This document shows, piece by piece, positions 54,039-63,080 of a stretch of DNA of 64,000 bases. The notes below the pieces were generated by a model that had not been told where the DNA came from, searched no databases, and saw only the letters and a program-made list of their open reading frames with translations. The translations under genes and the position numbers were made by a program. The stretch comes from Streptomyces abyssalis (lineage in GTDB: Bacteria; Actinomycetota; Actinomycetes; Streptomycetales; Streptomycetaceae). The first letter of the stretch is position 1; every line of letters starts with the position of its first letter. The DNA lies in assembly GCF_001751365.1 (NCBI RefSeq), contig NZ_LJGT01000038.1, positions 597,540 through 661,539 on the forward strand, given 5' to 3'.

Positions 54039-55325
54039 ATGACGGACGCCAGGGAAACCACCGACAGCACTCCCCGTCGCGGTGCACGCGACATCGACGT
54101 CACCGTCTACGGTGCGACCGGCTTCGTCGGCTCGCTCGTCGCTCACCATCTCGCCCGGACGGCCCCCGAAGGAACCCGGATCGCGCTGGCCGGACGCAGC
54201 GAGGAGAAGCTCACGGCGGTACGGGAGAGCCTGGGTGAACGCGCCCGCGACTGGCCCCTGTTCGTCGCCGAGGCGCACGACCGCTCCGCGCTGGAGAAGA
54301 TGGCGGGAGCGGCACACGTGGTCATCACCACCGTCGGCCCGTACGCGAGTTACGGCCGCGACCTGGTCGGCATCTGCGCGAGGGCGGGCACCGACTACGT
54401 CGACCTGTGCGGTGAGGCCTTGTTCGTCCGCGAGAGCATCGACGCGCACCACGAGGCCGCCGCCTCCGCGGGCGCGCGCATCGTCCATGCCTGCGGATTC
54501 GACTCGGTCCCGTCCGACGTCAACGTCCACCTCCTGCACGAGAAGGTCCGTGCGGACGGCAACGGCGAACTCACCGACACCACCGCGGTCCTCACCGCGG
54601 TCAGCGGCGGAGTGAGCGGCGGCACGATCGACTCGGTGCGGCAGCAGATCGACGTCATGAAGCGGGACCGGGACGCCCGCCGCCTCGCCATGGACCCGTA
54701 CACGCTCAGCCCCGACCGCACGGCCGAGCCCGAACTCGGCCGCCAGGACGACCTGTTCATGGCCCGCGCCGCCAAGTCCGGTACGCCGCTGCGCGGTGTC
54801 CTCGCCCCCTTCCCGATGGCCCCCTTCAACACCCGGATCGTCCGCCGCAGCGCCGCGCTGCGAGGCCACGCCTACGGCGCCCGCTTCCGCTACCGCGAGG
54901 CCATGCGCCTCGGCTCCCCGCTGGTCTCGCCGCTGGTCGCGGTCGGGGCGGCCGGGGTGATGGGCGCCCTCTTCACGGGGCTGGCGCTGCGTCCGACCCG
55001 CCCTCTGATGGACAAGGCCCTGCCGGAGCCGGGTGAGGGCCCCGGCCGCCGTACACGCGAGAGGGGGCACTTCACGTTCGACACCTTCGCCGTCACGACG
55101 ACAGGTGCCCGCTACGCCGCCCGCTTCAGGGCACAGGGCGACCCCGGATACAACGCCACCGCCGTGATGCTCGGCGAGTCGGCCCTCGCCCTCGTACTGG
55201 ACCGGGCCGGGCTGCCGCACGTCGAGGGCGGCGGCGGAGTGCTCACTCCGGCCACCGGCATCGGGGACGCTCTCGTGGGCCGTCTCCGCGGTGCGGGCAT
55301 GACCATCGCCGTGCGCTCCTACTGA
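54039..55325 (+). CDS. Saccharopine dehydrogenase-like NAD(P)-binding protein
   Basis: 428 residues. The Rossmann start VTVYGATGFVGSLVAHHLA is followed by AHVVITTVGPYASYG and AGTDYVDLCGEALFVRE, as in the trans-acting enoyl-reductase-like branch found in actinobacteria. A hydrophobic segment (VGAAGVMGALFTGLAL) suggests membrane association. GGAAGGA precedes the ATG. Its link to the upstream permease is uncertain. Confidence 0.88.
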   Translation: MTDARETTDSTPRRGARDIDVTVYGATGFVGSLVAHHLARTAPEGTRIALAGRSEEKLTAVRESLGERARDWPLFVAEAHDRSALEKMAGAAHVVITTVGPYASYGRDLVGICARAGTDYVDLCGEALFVRESIDAHHEAAASAGARIVHACGFDSVPSDVNVHLLHEKVRADGNGELTDTTAVLTAVSGGVSGGTIDSVRQQIDVMKRDRDARRLAMDPYTLSPDRTAEPELGRQDDLFMARAAKSGTPLRGVLAPFPMAPFNTRIVRRSAALRGHAYGARFRYREAMRLGSPLVSPLVAVGAAGVMGALFTGLALRPTRPLMDKALPEPGEGPGRRTRERGHFTFDTFAVTTTGARYAARFRAQGDPGYNATAVMLGESALALVLDRAGLPHVEGGGGVLTPATGIGDALVGRLRGAGMTIAVRSY

Positions 55326-55327
55326 CG

Positions 55328-55372
55328 CGGATGCCGGTACGGGACCGCCACCGGTGGCCCGTACGGCATCCG
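55328..55372. terminator. Bidirectional terminator hairpin
   Basis: CGGATGCCGGTACGGG pairs with CCCGTACGGCATCCG with one bulged base and a 14-nt loop, between convergent genes. Confidence 0.75.
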
Positions 55373-55440
55373 GCGCGAGGTGGGCGGCACTTGGCGCCGG
55401 GTGCGCGGGGAGGCCAGCAGCCGGCGCGGGGCGTCCGCGG

Positions 55441-56010
55441 TCAGCCGACGACGGGGCTGCGGCGCTCCAGGAGCTGTACGTCGCGCCAGGTGCCGTGGTG
55501 GCGGCCCACGCGTTCGCTGACGCCGACGGCACGGAAGCCCGCGCGCAGATGGACGGCGATGCTGGCCGTGTTCTCGGGGAAGACGCCGGCCTGGATCGTC
55601 CAGATCCCCGCGGCCTCCGTCGAGGCGATCAGCGCGTCGAGCAGGGCACGGGCGACTCCCCGGCCACGCGCCCCGGGATGCACGTACACCGAGTGCTCGA
55701 CCACGCCCGCGTAGACGGCACGGGGCGAGACGGGGGCGACGGCGATCCAGCCGAGCACCCGCCCGCTCCCGCCGGTACGGGCGCTCCCGGTCCCGGCCCC
55801 GCCGCCCTCCGGGTCCAGGGCGACGAACCGGTGCTCGGCGAGCTTCGCGGCGTCGAAGACCTCCCAGGCGGGAGCGGCCGTCTCGAAGGTCGCGTTCCCC
55901 TCGTCGATACCGGCCTGGTAGATCGCGAGGACCTCATCGGCGTGTGCGGCCGTCAGCGCCTCGATCACGACCGGTGGTTCTGTCTGCTCTGCGGTCACGC
56001 CGTCCATCAT
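55441..56010 (-). CDS. GNAT acetyltransferase, PAT/ArsN-like
   Basis: 189 residues, a single GNAT domain of the phosphinothricin acetyltransferase type: GNATFETAAPAWEVFDAAKL, EHSVYVHPGARGRGVARALL (acetyl-CoA loop) and GRHHGTWRDVQLLERR. Relatives acetylate phosphinothricin, methionine sulfoximine or, in ArsN1, the arsenical arsinothricin. A Gly/Thr-rich insert is present near residue 70. The ATG overlaps the stop of the upstream MFS gene (ATGA), so exporter and enzyme are coupled. The nearby ars genes make an organoarsenical substrate worth testing. Confidence 0.88.
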   Translation of the reverse strand: MMDGVTAEQTEPPVVIEALTAAHADEVLAIYQAGIDEGNATFETAAPAWEVFDAAKLAEHRFVALDPEGGGAGTGSARTGGSGRVLGWIAVAPVSPRAVYAGVVEHSVYVHPGARGRGVARALLDALIASTEAAGIWTIQAGVFPENTASIAVHLRAGFRAVGVSERVGRHHGTWRDVQLLERRSPVVG

Positions 56011-57188
56011 GACGTCGCTCCCGGCCAGCGGCGCCGGCACAGTACGGCGGTGAGGGTCAGCGGAACCGACAGCGCACAGGCGATGCCGAACAGCAGCGCG
56101 AACCGGTCGTGCTGGGCCAACGGCCCGGCGGCGGTCACCGCGACCGAACTGCCGATGAACAGCGCGGCAGCGAAGAAGGCGACCGCCGTGCCGCGTGCCT
56201 GCGGCGCCACCGAAGTCGCCCACGTCTGCAGCGACGAATGCATGAACGACCAGCCGCCGCCGAGCAGCAGCGCCGTGACCACGACCGTGGCCAGACCGAT
56301 CCGGCCGGCGACGATTCCGTAGCCCAGGCAGATCTGCGCGCCGCCCACGGCGATCAGCGACCACACCGGCATCCGTCCGGCCAGCCTCTTCACCAGCAGC
56401 GAGAAGCCCAGCACTCCGACCCCGAAGGCGGCCGTGGCCAGGCCGGCGACCGCCGCGCTGACCCCGTTCGCCTGCAGCGCGGCGGCGAGCAGGGTCATCG
56501 TCCCGAGCAGCACGGCGCCCTCCACGAACGCCAGCCCGAACACCAGCAGGGCCCAGCGGTCGCGCAGCACCGTACCCAGGTGCCGGCCCACTCCGGCGAC
56601 GGGTGCGCGCGGCGGTTCCGGCAGCGCGCGCATCGCGAACGCGCACAGCGCCGCGCACGCCGCAGACGTGGCGAACACCGCACGCCAGTCGAGCAGATGA
56701 GCCAGCACGCCGCCGAAGGCCGTGGCCAGGGCGGTGCCCGTCGCCATCGCGGCCATCAGGTCCGACAGCGCCCGCTGACGCCGCCCGGCGGTGACGGTGT
56801 CACCCACGTACGTCAGCGACGTCGGCACCACGGCACCGAAGAAGGCGCCCGCGACGATCCGCGACGCCGCCAGCGACACCAGGCCGGGGGCGGCCGCGGA
56901 GACCGCTCCGGCCAGTGCGGCGGCCAGCAGCGTCGCGCGTATGACGCGGACCCGCCCGAAGCGGTCGGAGAGCACTCCCCACAGCGGCTGCGACAGCCCG
57001 TACGCCAGGAAGTAGCCGCTCGCGGTGACGACGACCGTCGAGAGCGGCACACCCAGCCCGGAAGCGATCAGAACCAGCATCGGGCTGATCACGAAACGGT
57101 CGAAGCTGCTCACGAACGTCGCGGCCGACAGGGCGCGCGGAGGCCCGGTGACGGGCTGTGCGGAGGGCGGGTCCTGGCAGGTCGTCAT
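56007..57188 (-). CDS. MFS exporter (DHA1-like)
   Basis: 393 residues, twelve helices. GYFLAYGLSQPLWGVLSDRF is the motif-A region and SRIVAGAFFGAVVPTSLTYV the helix-4/5 region, typical of drug exporters. ATG 57188 (MTTCQDPPSA) is used. It is the first gene of a two-gene operon with the acetyltransferase. Confidence 0.88.
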   Translation of the reverse strand: MTTCQDPPSAQPVTGPPRALSAATFVSSFDRFVISPMLVLIASGLGVPLSTVVVTASGYFLAYGLSQPLWGVLSDRFGRVRVIRATLLAAALAGAVSAAAPGLVSLAASRIVAGAFFGAVVPTSLTYVGDTVTAGRRQRALSDLMAAMATGTALATAFGGVLAHLLDWRAVFATSAACAALCAFAMRALPEPPRAPVAGVGRHLGTVLRDRWALLVFGLAFVEGAVLLGTMTLLAAALQANGVSAAVAGLATAAFGVGVLGFSLLVKRLAGRMPVWSLIAVGGAQICLGYGIVAGRIGLATVVVTALLLGGGWSFMHSSLQTWATSVAPQARGTAVAFFAAALFIGSSVAVTAAGPLAQHDRFALLFGIACALSVPLTLTAVLCRRRWPGATS

Positions 57189-57280
57189 CAGTGCTTCGAA
57201 CAAACGGTGATCATGGCTGCCGCCCATGATGGCGCAGCTCCCGGGACATGGACAGGGGTGGGCTCCCGCGACCGCGACGT

Positions 57281-57321
57281 GCACAAGGGCGGGACCCGGG
57301 GAGCGGGTCCCGCCCTTGTGC
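57281..57321 (-). terminator. 18-bp perfect terminator stem after beta-helix gene 1
   Basis: GCACAAGGGCGGGACCCG pairs perfectly with its complement across a 5-nt loop. The core GGGCGGGACCCG-N5-CGGGTCCCGCCC is identical to the terminator of the paralogue at the other end of the ars region. Confidence 0.85.
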
Positions 57322-57367
57322 GTCGTACACCGGCGTGTGGCTCGTGGGCCTCAGCCCGGGAGACGGC

Positions 57368-58438
57368 TCACTTGCGGGGCTTGATGTCGTCGGCGGGCGG
57401 GGTGAACTCCGAGTCCGGCGGGGTGACGGTGCCGGCGGGGTCGGTGCATCCGGGGACGCTGCCCTCAGGGCTGCAGTTGTCCGGGAAGTTGCGGATGACC
57501 CTGCTGGCCTTGAGCGTGACCTGGCCGCCCGGCTCGTTGAGGATGCCGCCCCCGGCGCCGATCGCCGTGTTGCGGGTCACCAGGCTCCGTACCAGCGTGA
57601 CGGTGCTGCTGCCGAGCAGGGAGTTGTTCGAAATACCCGCGCCCGACACCGCGACGTTGTCGCGGACGGTGGTCGACTTCAGGCGCAGGGTGGAGCCGTT
57701 CGTGTTACGGATGCCGCCACCCACAACGGCGGTGTTCCCTCTGACCGAGACGGACTCCAGGGACGCGGTGCCCAGGATGTTCTCCAGACCGCCGCCGTTG
57801 CTGGTGACCGCCCGGTTCCTGAGCAGGGCACCGTCCTTCATCGTCATCGTGCCGACGCCGTCGTTGACGACGCCGCCCCCGAAGCTGTTCGCCGTGTTGC
57901 CCTCGACGGTGCTGCGAACGAGGTTGAGCCGGCCGCCGAAGCTGAAGACGCCGCCTCCCGTGTCGGCGGTGTTCCCCTTGACGACCGTGCGGTTCAGGTT
58001 CAGCGTTCCGCTGTTGTTCGAGACACCGCCACCGGAGAGGCCGGTACCCAGGCTGCCGCCGCTGATCTTGAGCGAGTTCAGGGTGAGGGTGCCGCCGGAC
58101 GCGACGTGGAGGATGCGGAAGTCCTGCGTCGCGTCCGGGCCGCGCCGGATGGTGGTGTCACGGCCGGAGACGGTCACGTTCCCGGTGATCTCCGGAAGCC
58201 CGTCGTCGGCGTTCTCGGGCGCGGTAAGGGTGTAGGTGCAGCGGGGCGCGAGGATGATGCGACCGCCGTTGGCATTGGCGTTGGCCTGGTTGATCGCGTT
58301 CACCAGGCCGGTGATGTCGTTGCACCGCACGTGGGTCCCCCCGGCGGCGTTGGCCGGACCCGCCGGCAGGACCGCAAGGGACAGTCCCACACCGACCGCG
58401 GCGGTCACGGCCCCGGACCGCAAAATGATCTTCATCAC
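57368..58438 (-). CDS. Secreted right-handed beta-helix protein, paralogue 1
   Basis: 356 residues. The signal peptide ends near PANAAGG. The N-terminal block CNDITGLVNAINQAN / LAPRCTYTL / DDGLPEITG is followed by about ten coils rich in NTA/GGG/NN turns (LRLKSTTVRDNVAVSGAGIS), as in parallel beta-helix and polymorphic outer-surface repeats. The C-terminal segment has two cysteines (DNCSPEGSVPGCTD) and a Pro-rich tail. Likely extracellular or wall-associated; function unknown. It shares domain order, motifs and terminator core with the gene at 61891. Confidence 0.88.
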   Translation of the reverse strand: MMKIILRSGAVTAAVGVGLSLAVLPAGPANAAGGTHVRCNDITGLVNAINQANANANGGRIILAPRCTYTLTAPENADDGLPEITGNVTVSGRDTTIRRGPDATQDFRILHVASGGTLTLNSLKISGGSLGTGLSGGGVSNNSGTLNLNRTVVKGNTADTGGGVFSFGGRLNLVRSTVEGNTANSFGGGVVNDGVGTMTMKDGALLRNRAVTSNGGGLENILGTASLESVSVRGNTAVVGGGIRNTNGSTLRLKSTTVRDNVAVSGAGISNNSLLGSSTVTLVRSLVTRNTAIGAGGGILNEPGGQVTLKASRVIRNFPDNCSPEGSVPGCTDPAGTVTPPDSEFTPPADDIKPRK

Positions 58439-58626
58439 TGCGACTCCCTCGACGCTGGAGAGTGAAACGGCGCATCACCGGCACCCGGCAACCACGCCGG
58501 TCAGCCGGATTGATGCGATGACGTCTCATCCGTAACCGCGGCCGCAGCGGCCTCACTTGGCCTACGGCCGAACAGCCCCGGTTCCCGGCAGACCCCGGCT
58601 CCAGGCCGTCGCGGCGTCGAGCCGGC

Positions 58627-59061
58627 CTACGGGTCGGCTCGGCCCGAGTGGCCCTCCTGACGGATACCGGCGACGAGTGACTCGACGCGGTCCTTGATCT
58701 GGTCCCGGATGCGCCGGACGTCTTCGACGCCCTTGCCGGCCGGGTCGTCGAACTCCCAGTCCAGGTACTTCCTGCCGGGAAAGACCGGGCAGGCGTCGCC
58801 GCAGCCCATGGTGATGACGTAGTCGGAGGCCTGTACCGCGTCGGTGGTGAGGAGCTTGGGTGCGCTGCCGGAGATGTCGATGCCCACCTCATTCATGACT
58901 TCGACGGCGGCGGGGTTGACCTGCTCGGCGGGCAGCGATCCCGCCGACCTCACTTCCACCTGGCCACCTGCGAGGTGGGAGAGGAAGCCGGCCGCCATCT
59001 GAGAGCGTCCGGCGTTGTGGACGCAGACGAACAGCACGGATGCGACGGGTGTGGTGGCCAT
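58627..59061 (-). CDS. arsC: Arsenate reductase, low-molecular-weight phosphatase type
   Basis: 144 residues. The active-site loop FVCVHNAGRSQMAAGF (C-x5-R) reduces arsenate to arsenite; further cysteines lie in MGCGDACPVFPG. Actinobacterial enzymes of this class can use mycothiol or thioredoxin as electron donor. Divergent from arsR-acr3 across about 105 bp that hold the ArsR sites. Confidence 0.94.
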   Translation of the reverse strand: MATTPVASVLFVCVHNAGRSQMAAGFLSHLAGGQVEVRSAGSLPAEQVNPAAVEVMNEVGIDISGSAPKLLTTDAVQASDYVITMGCGDACPVFPGRKYLDWEFDDPAGKGVEDVRRIRDQIKDRVESLVAGIRQEGHSGRADP

Positions 59062-59134
59062 CGGGTCCTTCCCTCTGTGGTGCAGGGCGCCATCGGACCG
59101 CCTTCGCGAGATCTGCGAATCAGCGACCGCTGGT

Positions 59135-59173
59135 GTCAGCGCTGACTGATGTGACAGTATCAGCGCATGCTGA
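59135..59173. promoter_or_regulatory. ArsR operators and leaderless arsR start
   Basis: GTCAGCGCTGAC (59135-59146) is a perfect palindrome. TCAGCGCATGCTGA (59160-59173) is a second dyad that covers the arsR ATG (59167). A CAGTAT box 6 bp before the ATG suggests leaderless transcription, so bound repressor would cover promoter and start codon. Confidence 0.65.
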
Positions 59174-59481
59174 CGTCAGTCGACACTGAGCTGATCCGGG
59201 TTCTTGCGGACCCCCTCAGGCTTCGCATCGTGACCCTGCTGGCCCACGAGACCCTCTGTACGACGCACCTGGTGGAGGAGACCGGCGCCCGTCAGACCAA
59301 CCTCTCCAACCACTTGAAGGTGCTGCGGGACGCCGGGGTCGTGGATACAGAGCCGTGCGGCCGCTTCACCTACTACAAGCTGCGGCCCGAGGTCATCGAG
59401 GCCGTGGCCGGCTCCTTCTCCGACCTCGCCGCCACTGCCCGTGCGACGACCGCCGCCGACAAGAAGAGGGCCTGTCCGTGA
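59167..59481 (+). CDS. arsR: ArsR-family repressor 1
   Basis: 104 residues. The winged helix includes DPLRLRIVTLLAHE and GARQTNLSNHLKVLRDAGVV. Cysteines in HETLCTTHL, TEPCGRF and the C-terminal ACP could bind arsenite; the classical CxC motif is absent, so this is a different ArsR type from the second copy at 63205. The stop overlaps the acr3 start (GTGA). Confidence 0.93.
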   Translation: MLTSVDTELIRVLADPLRLRIVTLLAHETLCTTHLVEETGARQTNLSNHLKVLRDAGVVDTEPCGRFTYYKLRPEVIEAVAGSFSDLAATARATTAADKKRACP

Positions 59482-60581
59482 CCCGCACCGAAGCGACCAC
59501 CTCCACGACCCCGGTGCCTGCGCCCGGGGTCGTCGCCGGACTCTCCACCCTGGACCGCTTCCTGGCGGTGTGGATCGTGATCGCGATGGCTCTCGGGCTC
59601 GGTCTCGGACGCGCCGTCCCCGGCCTGAACAGCATGCTCAGCAAGGTCGAAGTCGGCGGGATCTCGCTGCCCATCGCCGTGGGTCTGCTGGTGATGATGT
59701 ATCCCGTGCTGGCCAAGGTCCGCTACGACAAGCTGGACGCGGTCACCGGCGACCGGAAGCTCATGGTCTCCTCGCTGGTCGTCAACTGGCTCCTGGGGCC
59801 AGCCGTGATGTTCGCGCTGGCCTGGGTCTTCCTGCCGGACCTGCCCGAGTACCGCACCGGCCTGATCATCGTCGGTCTCGCACGCTGCATCGCGATGGTC
59901 ATCATCTGGAACGACCTGGCCTGCGGCGACCGCGAAGCCGCAGCCGTCCTCGTCGCCCTCAACTCCCTCTTCCAGGTCCTGGCCTTCGGCCTGCTCGGCT
60001 GGCTCTACCTGGACCTGCTGCCCGGCTGGCTCGGCCTCGGAGGCGGCGGGCAGCTGGACATCTCCATGTGGAAGATCGCCTGGAACGTCGTCATCTTCCT
60101 CGGCATTCCGCTGCTGGCCGGGTTCCTCACCCGCCGAACCGGCGAGAAGAAACTGGGCCGCGAACGTTACGAGGGCAGTTTCCTGCCGAAGATAGGACCG
60201 TTCGCCCTGTACGGCTTGCTGTTCACGATCGTCATCCTGTTCGCCCTCCAGGGTAGGACGATCACCTCACAGCCCCTGGACGTCGCCCGTATCGCCTTGC
60301 CGCTGCTCGTGTACTTCGCGCTGATGTGGTTCGGCTCCTTCGCCCTCGGCAGGACCCTCGGCATCCCCTACGACCGCACCGCGACCCTGGCCTTCACCGC
60401 GGCGGGCAACAACTTCGAGCTCGCCATCGCCGTGGCCGTCGCCACCTTCGGCGTCACCTCGGGCCAGGCACTCTCCGGCGTCGTCGGCCCCCTCATCGAG
60501 GTCCCGGTCCTGGTGGCCCTGGTGTACGTATCGCTCGCCTGGCGGCGGAAGTTCACGCCGTCCGACGCGGCATCTGCCTGA
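59478..60581 (+). CDS. acr3: Acr3-family arsenite efflux permease
   Basis: 367 residues, ten helices. The family motif GLARCIAMVIIWNDLACGD contains the essential cysteine, and GNNFELAIAVAVATFG is the second signature. Exports arsenite by proton exchange. The GTG is coupled to arsR by a 4-bp overlap. Confidence 0.96.
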   Translation: MTRTEATTSTTPVPAPGVVAGLSTLDRFLAVWIVIAMALGLGLGRAVPGLNSMLSKVEVGGISLPIAVGLLVMMYPVLAKVRYDKLDAVTGDRKLMVSSLVVNWLLGPAVMFALAWVFLPDLPEYRTGLIIVGLARCIAMVIIWNDLACGDREAAAVLVALNSLFQVLAFGLLGWLYLDLLPGWLGLGGGGQLDISMWKIAWNVVIFLGIPLLAGFLTRRTGEKKLGRERYEGSFLPKIGPFALYGLLFTIVILFALQGRTITSQPLDVARIALPLLVYFALMWFGSFALGRTLGIPYDRTATLAFTAAGNNFELAIAVAVATFGVTSGQALSGVVGPLIEVPVLVALVYVSLAWRRKFTPSDAASA

Positions 60582-60645
60582 TGACGCCGACGACCGCCAC
60601 GCTCGGCGCACCCGGCGCCCTTCGTCAGCGTGCTGCCGGTCGGCG

Positions 60646-61416
60646 TCATTCACCCGGATTGATCCACAACTGGACTGCCAGGCCGATACCGACCAGTGCG
60701 ACCAGCCAGCGCAGCACGGCGGCCGGCAGCCGGCGGGCGATCCGCGGGCCGAGCGTCGAGCCGGTGAACATGCCGAGCCCCAGCGGCAGTACCGCCGTCC
60801 AGTCGACGGGGCCGAACGCGGCGACGACGAGCGCCGAGACGAGTGCCAGGGCACCGATGAGCATGTTCTTCAGGGCATTGGCAGTGGCCATGTGGGGCTC
60901 AGCCGTGATCAGCAGGAGAGCGAGGGTCATCACGCCGGACCCGGCCCCGAAGTAGCCGCCGTACACGGACACCGCCATCAGCCCCAGCGGGAGAACCGCA
61001 CCCCGTGCCCCGGATGTGCGACCACGCTGGTCCTTCGCGGGGTCACGTACGAGCCAGGGCTGGGCGACCAGGGCGAGCGAACCGGCGGCCACCAGGAACG
61101 GCACGACGCGGGCGAACGTGCCGGGCGGAGTGGACAGCAACAGCACCGAGCCCAGCGCCCCGCCCACGGCTGACATCGGCACCCAGCGGCGCAACGACCG
61201 TCCCTGGCCCGCCAGTTCGGGTTGTGAGGCGAGAGCGGCCCCGGGCCAGCAGGCGACCCCGGCGACGAGGTTGGTCACGTTCGCCGAGAGGGCGGGAAGG
61301 CCCACGGCCAGAAGGGCGGGATAGGAGAGCAAGGAGGTGATGCCGCCCGCCGACCCGACGACCCCGGCGAGGAGTCCTGCGGCGGCCAGCAGCGCGATGT
61401 CCTCGAGGCCGTTCAT
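60646..61416 (-). CDS. TauE/SafE-family anion permease
   Basis: 256 residues, about eight helices with GLLAGVVGSAGGITSLLSYP and SVYGGYFGAGSGVMTLALLL, the two TauE repeats. The family exports sulfite or organosulfonates; an oxyanion role in the ars region is possible. Convergent with acr3. No ribosome site is visible because a 6-bp repeat occupies the region directly before the ATG. Confidence 0.9.
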   Translation of the reverse strand: MNGLEDIALLAAAGLLAGVVGSAGGITSLLSYPALLAVGLPALSANVTNLVAGVACWPGAALASQPELAGQGRSLRRWVPMSAVGGALGSVLLLSTPPGTFARVVPFLVAAGSLALVAQPWLVRDPAKDQRGRTSGARGAVLPLGLMAVSVYGGYFGAGSGVMTLALLLITAEPHMATANALKNMLIGALALVSALVVAAFGPVDWTAVLPLGLGMFTGSTLGPRIARRLPAAVLRWLVALVGIGLAVQLWINPGE

Positions 61417-61458
61417 GACCGGGACCGGGACCGGGACCGGGACCGGGACCGGGACCGG
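61417..61458. repeat. Seven tandem copies of GACCGG at the tauE start codon
   Basis: A perfect hexanucleotide repeat abuts the ATG of the permease gene, filling its expected ribosome-binding region. Copy-number change would alter the leader without shifting the coding frame. Confidence 0.9.
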
Positions 61459-61890
61459 GCAGCCTCAGCTGCGGACACGTGATCGATGGCCCCTCCGACC
61501 TCCAACTGATGAGGCCTTCCCCCTGGTCCAGCCCCGCAACGAGCAGCACACACCAGTGTATGGACGGCCGGCACCCGCCACTCAGCGGCCCCGGTCGGGT
61601 CAGCCGTTGCCAGGCACCCTCAGGCCCCTCATGCACCCTCAGGCGCCCTCGGCTTCGGCCGTGCACGGCCGCGGGGCCGGGAGCCATGGAAGCGCTCCGG
61701 CCGACCCGGATACGGCTTCGGGCAGGGACGGCCAGACAGTCGATCCCCACATGCGCCCGATGCCTGCCTCGGATAGATCTCGGACTGTCGATCAGTGGCG
61801 CTCGGCGACGACGACTGCTCGCTGACCGGGCGTCACGAGGTTTGTCCCGTCTTCCTGTCCGTCCCCCTCCCCATAGCCAAGGGAAGCCGC
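61459..61890. other. Gene-free interval before beta-helix gene 2
   Basis: Both strands have open frames here, but none shows a recognisable domain, ribosome site or typical codon bias. It should contain promoters for the permease and the beta-helix gene. I see nothing else definite. Confidence 0.5.
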
Positions 61891-63045
61891 ATGACTGACA
61901 CGCTCAGACGCGTATGCCTCACCGCCGTCACGGGCCTCGGCCTGTGCCTGACTCTCCTGCCCGCCGGGCAAGCACATGCGCAGGCGCCCACCCGCGTACC
62001 CTGCAACGACGTCGCCGCGCTGAAGACGGCGATCAACAACGCGAACACCGGCGGCGGCAGCATCGCCCTCGCGCCCCGCTGCACGTACAGCCTCACCGCG
62101 GCCGACAACACCGACGACGGCCTTCCCGAGATCACCGGCAAGGTGCGGATCACCGGAGACGGCACCATCATTCAGCGCGCTCCCAACGCCACCGGGGCCT
62201 TCCGCATCTTCCACGTGACGCAGACGGGCAACCTCAGCCTGGACTCGCTCACCGTCCGCGGCGGCGACGCATCCGGCAACGGTTTCGCCGCAGCGGGAGG
62301 GGGTCTCCTCAACGACCGCGGCCGGCTGACACTGACCGACTCGACGGTGAGGAACAACCGGTCCGAATTCCTCGGCGGCGGGATCTGGAACAACGTGGGC
62401 ACCCTCACGCTGAGGAACACCCGCGTCAGGGACAACACCAGTGACGTCGGCGGCGCCGTGGCCACCAGCGGGACGATGACGATGCGGGGCGGCGCCCTGA
62501 ACGAGAACACGGCCGCGTCCTGGGCCGGAGGCCTCGCAAACTCGGGCAACACCAAGCTGGACGGGGTCTCCGTTGCCGGCAACAACGTCGGCGAAGGCAG
62601 GGGCGGCCTCGGCGGCGGCATCATGACCATGAGCAGCAGCAGCGGCTCCGGGATCCAGACCGGCCCGCTGCGCCTGAACTCCACATCCGTCAGAGGCAAC
62701 ATCGTCGAGACGTCCGGCGGCGGCATCTTCATCGGGGCGCACGAGCTGACGACGCTCTACAAGAGCACCGTCACGCGCAACACGGCGAACGGCGGTCCCA
62801 CCCAGGGCGGCGGCATCAACAACGACGGCCGCCTCTTCGGCGTCGTCATCAGCCCTTCCGGCAGCACCGAGCGTCAGCAGGGCAAGGCCGGAAGCTCCAC
62901 GAAACAGACGCCCGAGGTGAAGCTCATCAAGAGCGCCGTCTTCAAGAACCACCCGACGAACTGCGCGCCGCCCAACACCGTCCCCAGCTGCGACGCCGTC
63001 GACTCCGCACCCGGCACGGCGAAACCGAAGCCCGGCAAGAACTGA
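61891..63045 (+). CDS. Secreted right-handed beta-helix protein, paralogue 2
   Basis: 384 residues. Signal peptide to about QAHAQ, then CNDVAALKTAINNAN / LAPRCTYSL / DDGLPEITG and repeated beta-helix coils (LTLTDSTVRNNRSEFLGGGI). The tail has paired cysteines (PTNCAPPNTVPSCDAV) and Pro/Lys residues. It is longer than paralogue 1 mainly in the last coils. AAGGGAAG precedes the ATG. Secreted, function unknown. Confidence 0.88.
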   Translation: MTDTLRRVCLTAVTGLGLCLTLLPAGQAHAQAPTRVPCNDVAALKTAINNANTGGGSIALAPRCTYSLTAADNTDDGLPEITGKVRITGDGTIIQRAPNATGAFRIFHVTQTGNLSLDSLTVRGGDASGNGFAAAGGGLLNDRGRLTLTDSTVRNNRSEFLGGGIWNNVGTLTLRNTRVRDNTSDVGGAVATSGTMTMRGGALNENTAASWAGGLANSGNTKLDGVSVAGNNVGEGRGGLGGGIMTMSSSSGSGIQTGPLRLNSTSVRGNIVETSGGGIFIGAHELTTLYKSTVTRNTANGGPTQGGGINNDGRLFGVVISPSGSTERQQGKAGSSTKQTPEVKLIKSAVFKNHPTNCAPPNTVPSCDAVDSAPGTAKPKPGKN

Positions 63046-63080
63046 CGTCGCGAGAGCGCGGCGGGCCGGCGCACACAGCG

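Noticed and set aside
61479..61898. A 139-codon open frame in the gap before beta-helix gene 2
   Set aside because: No ribosome site, no recognisable domain, and a composition unlike the neighbouring genes.
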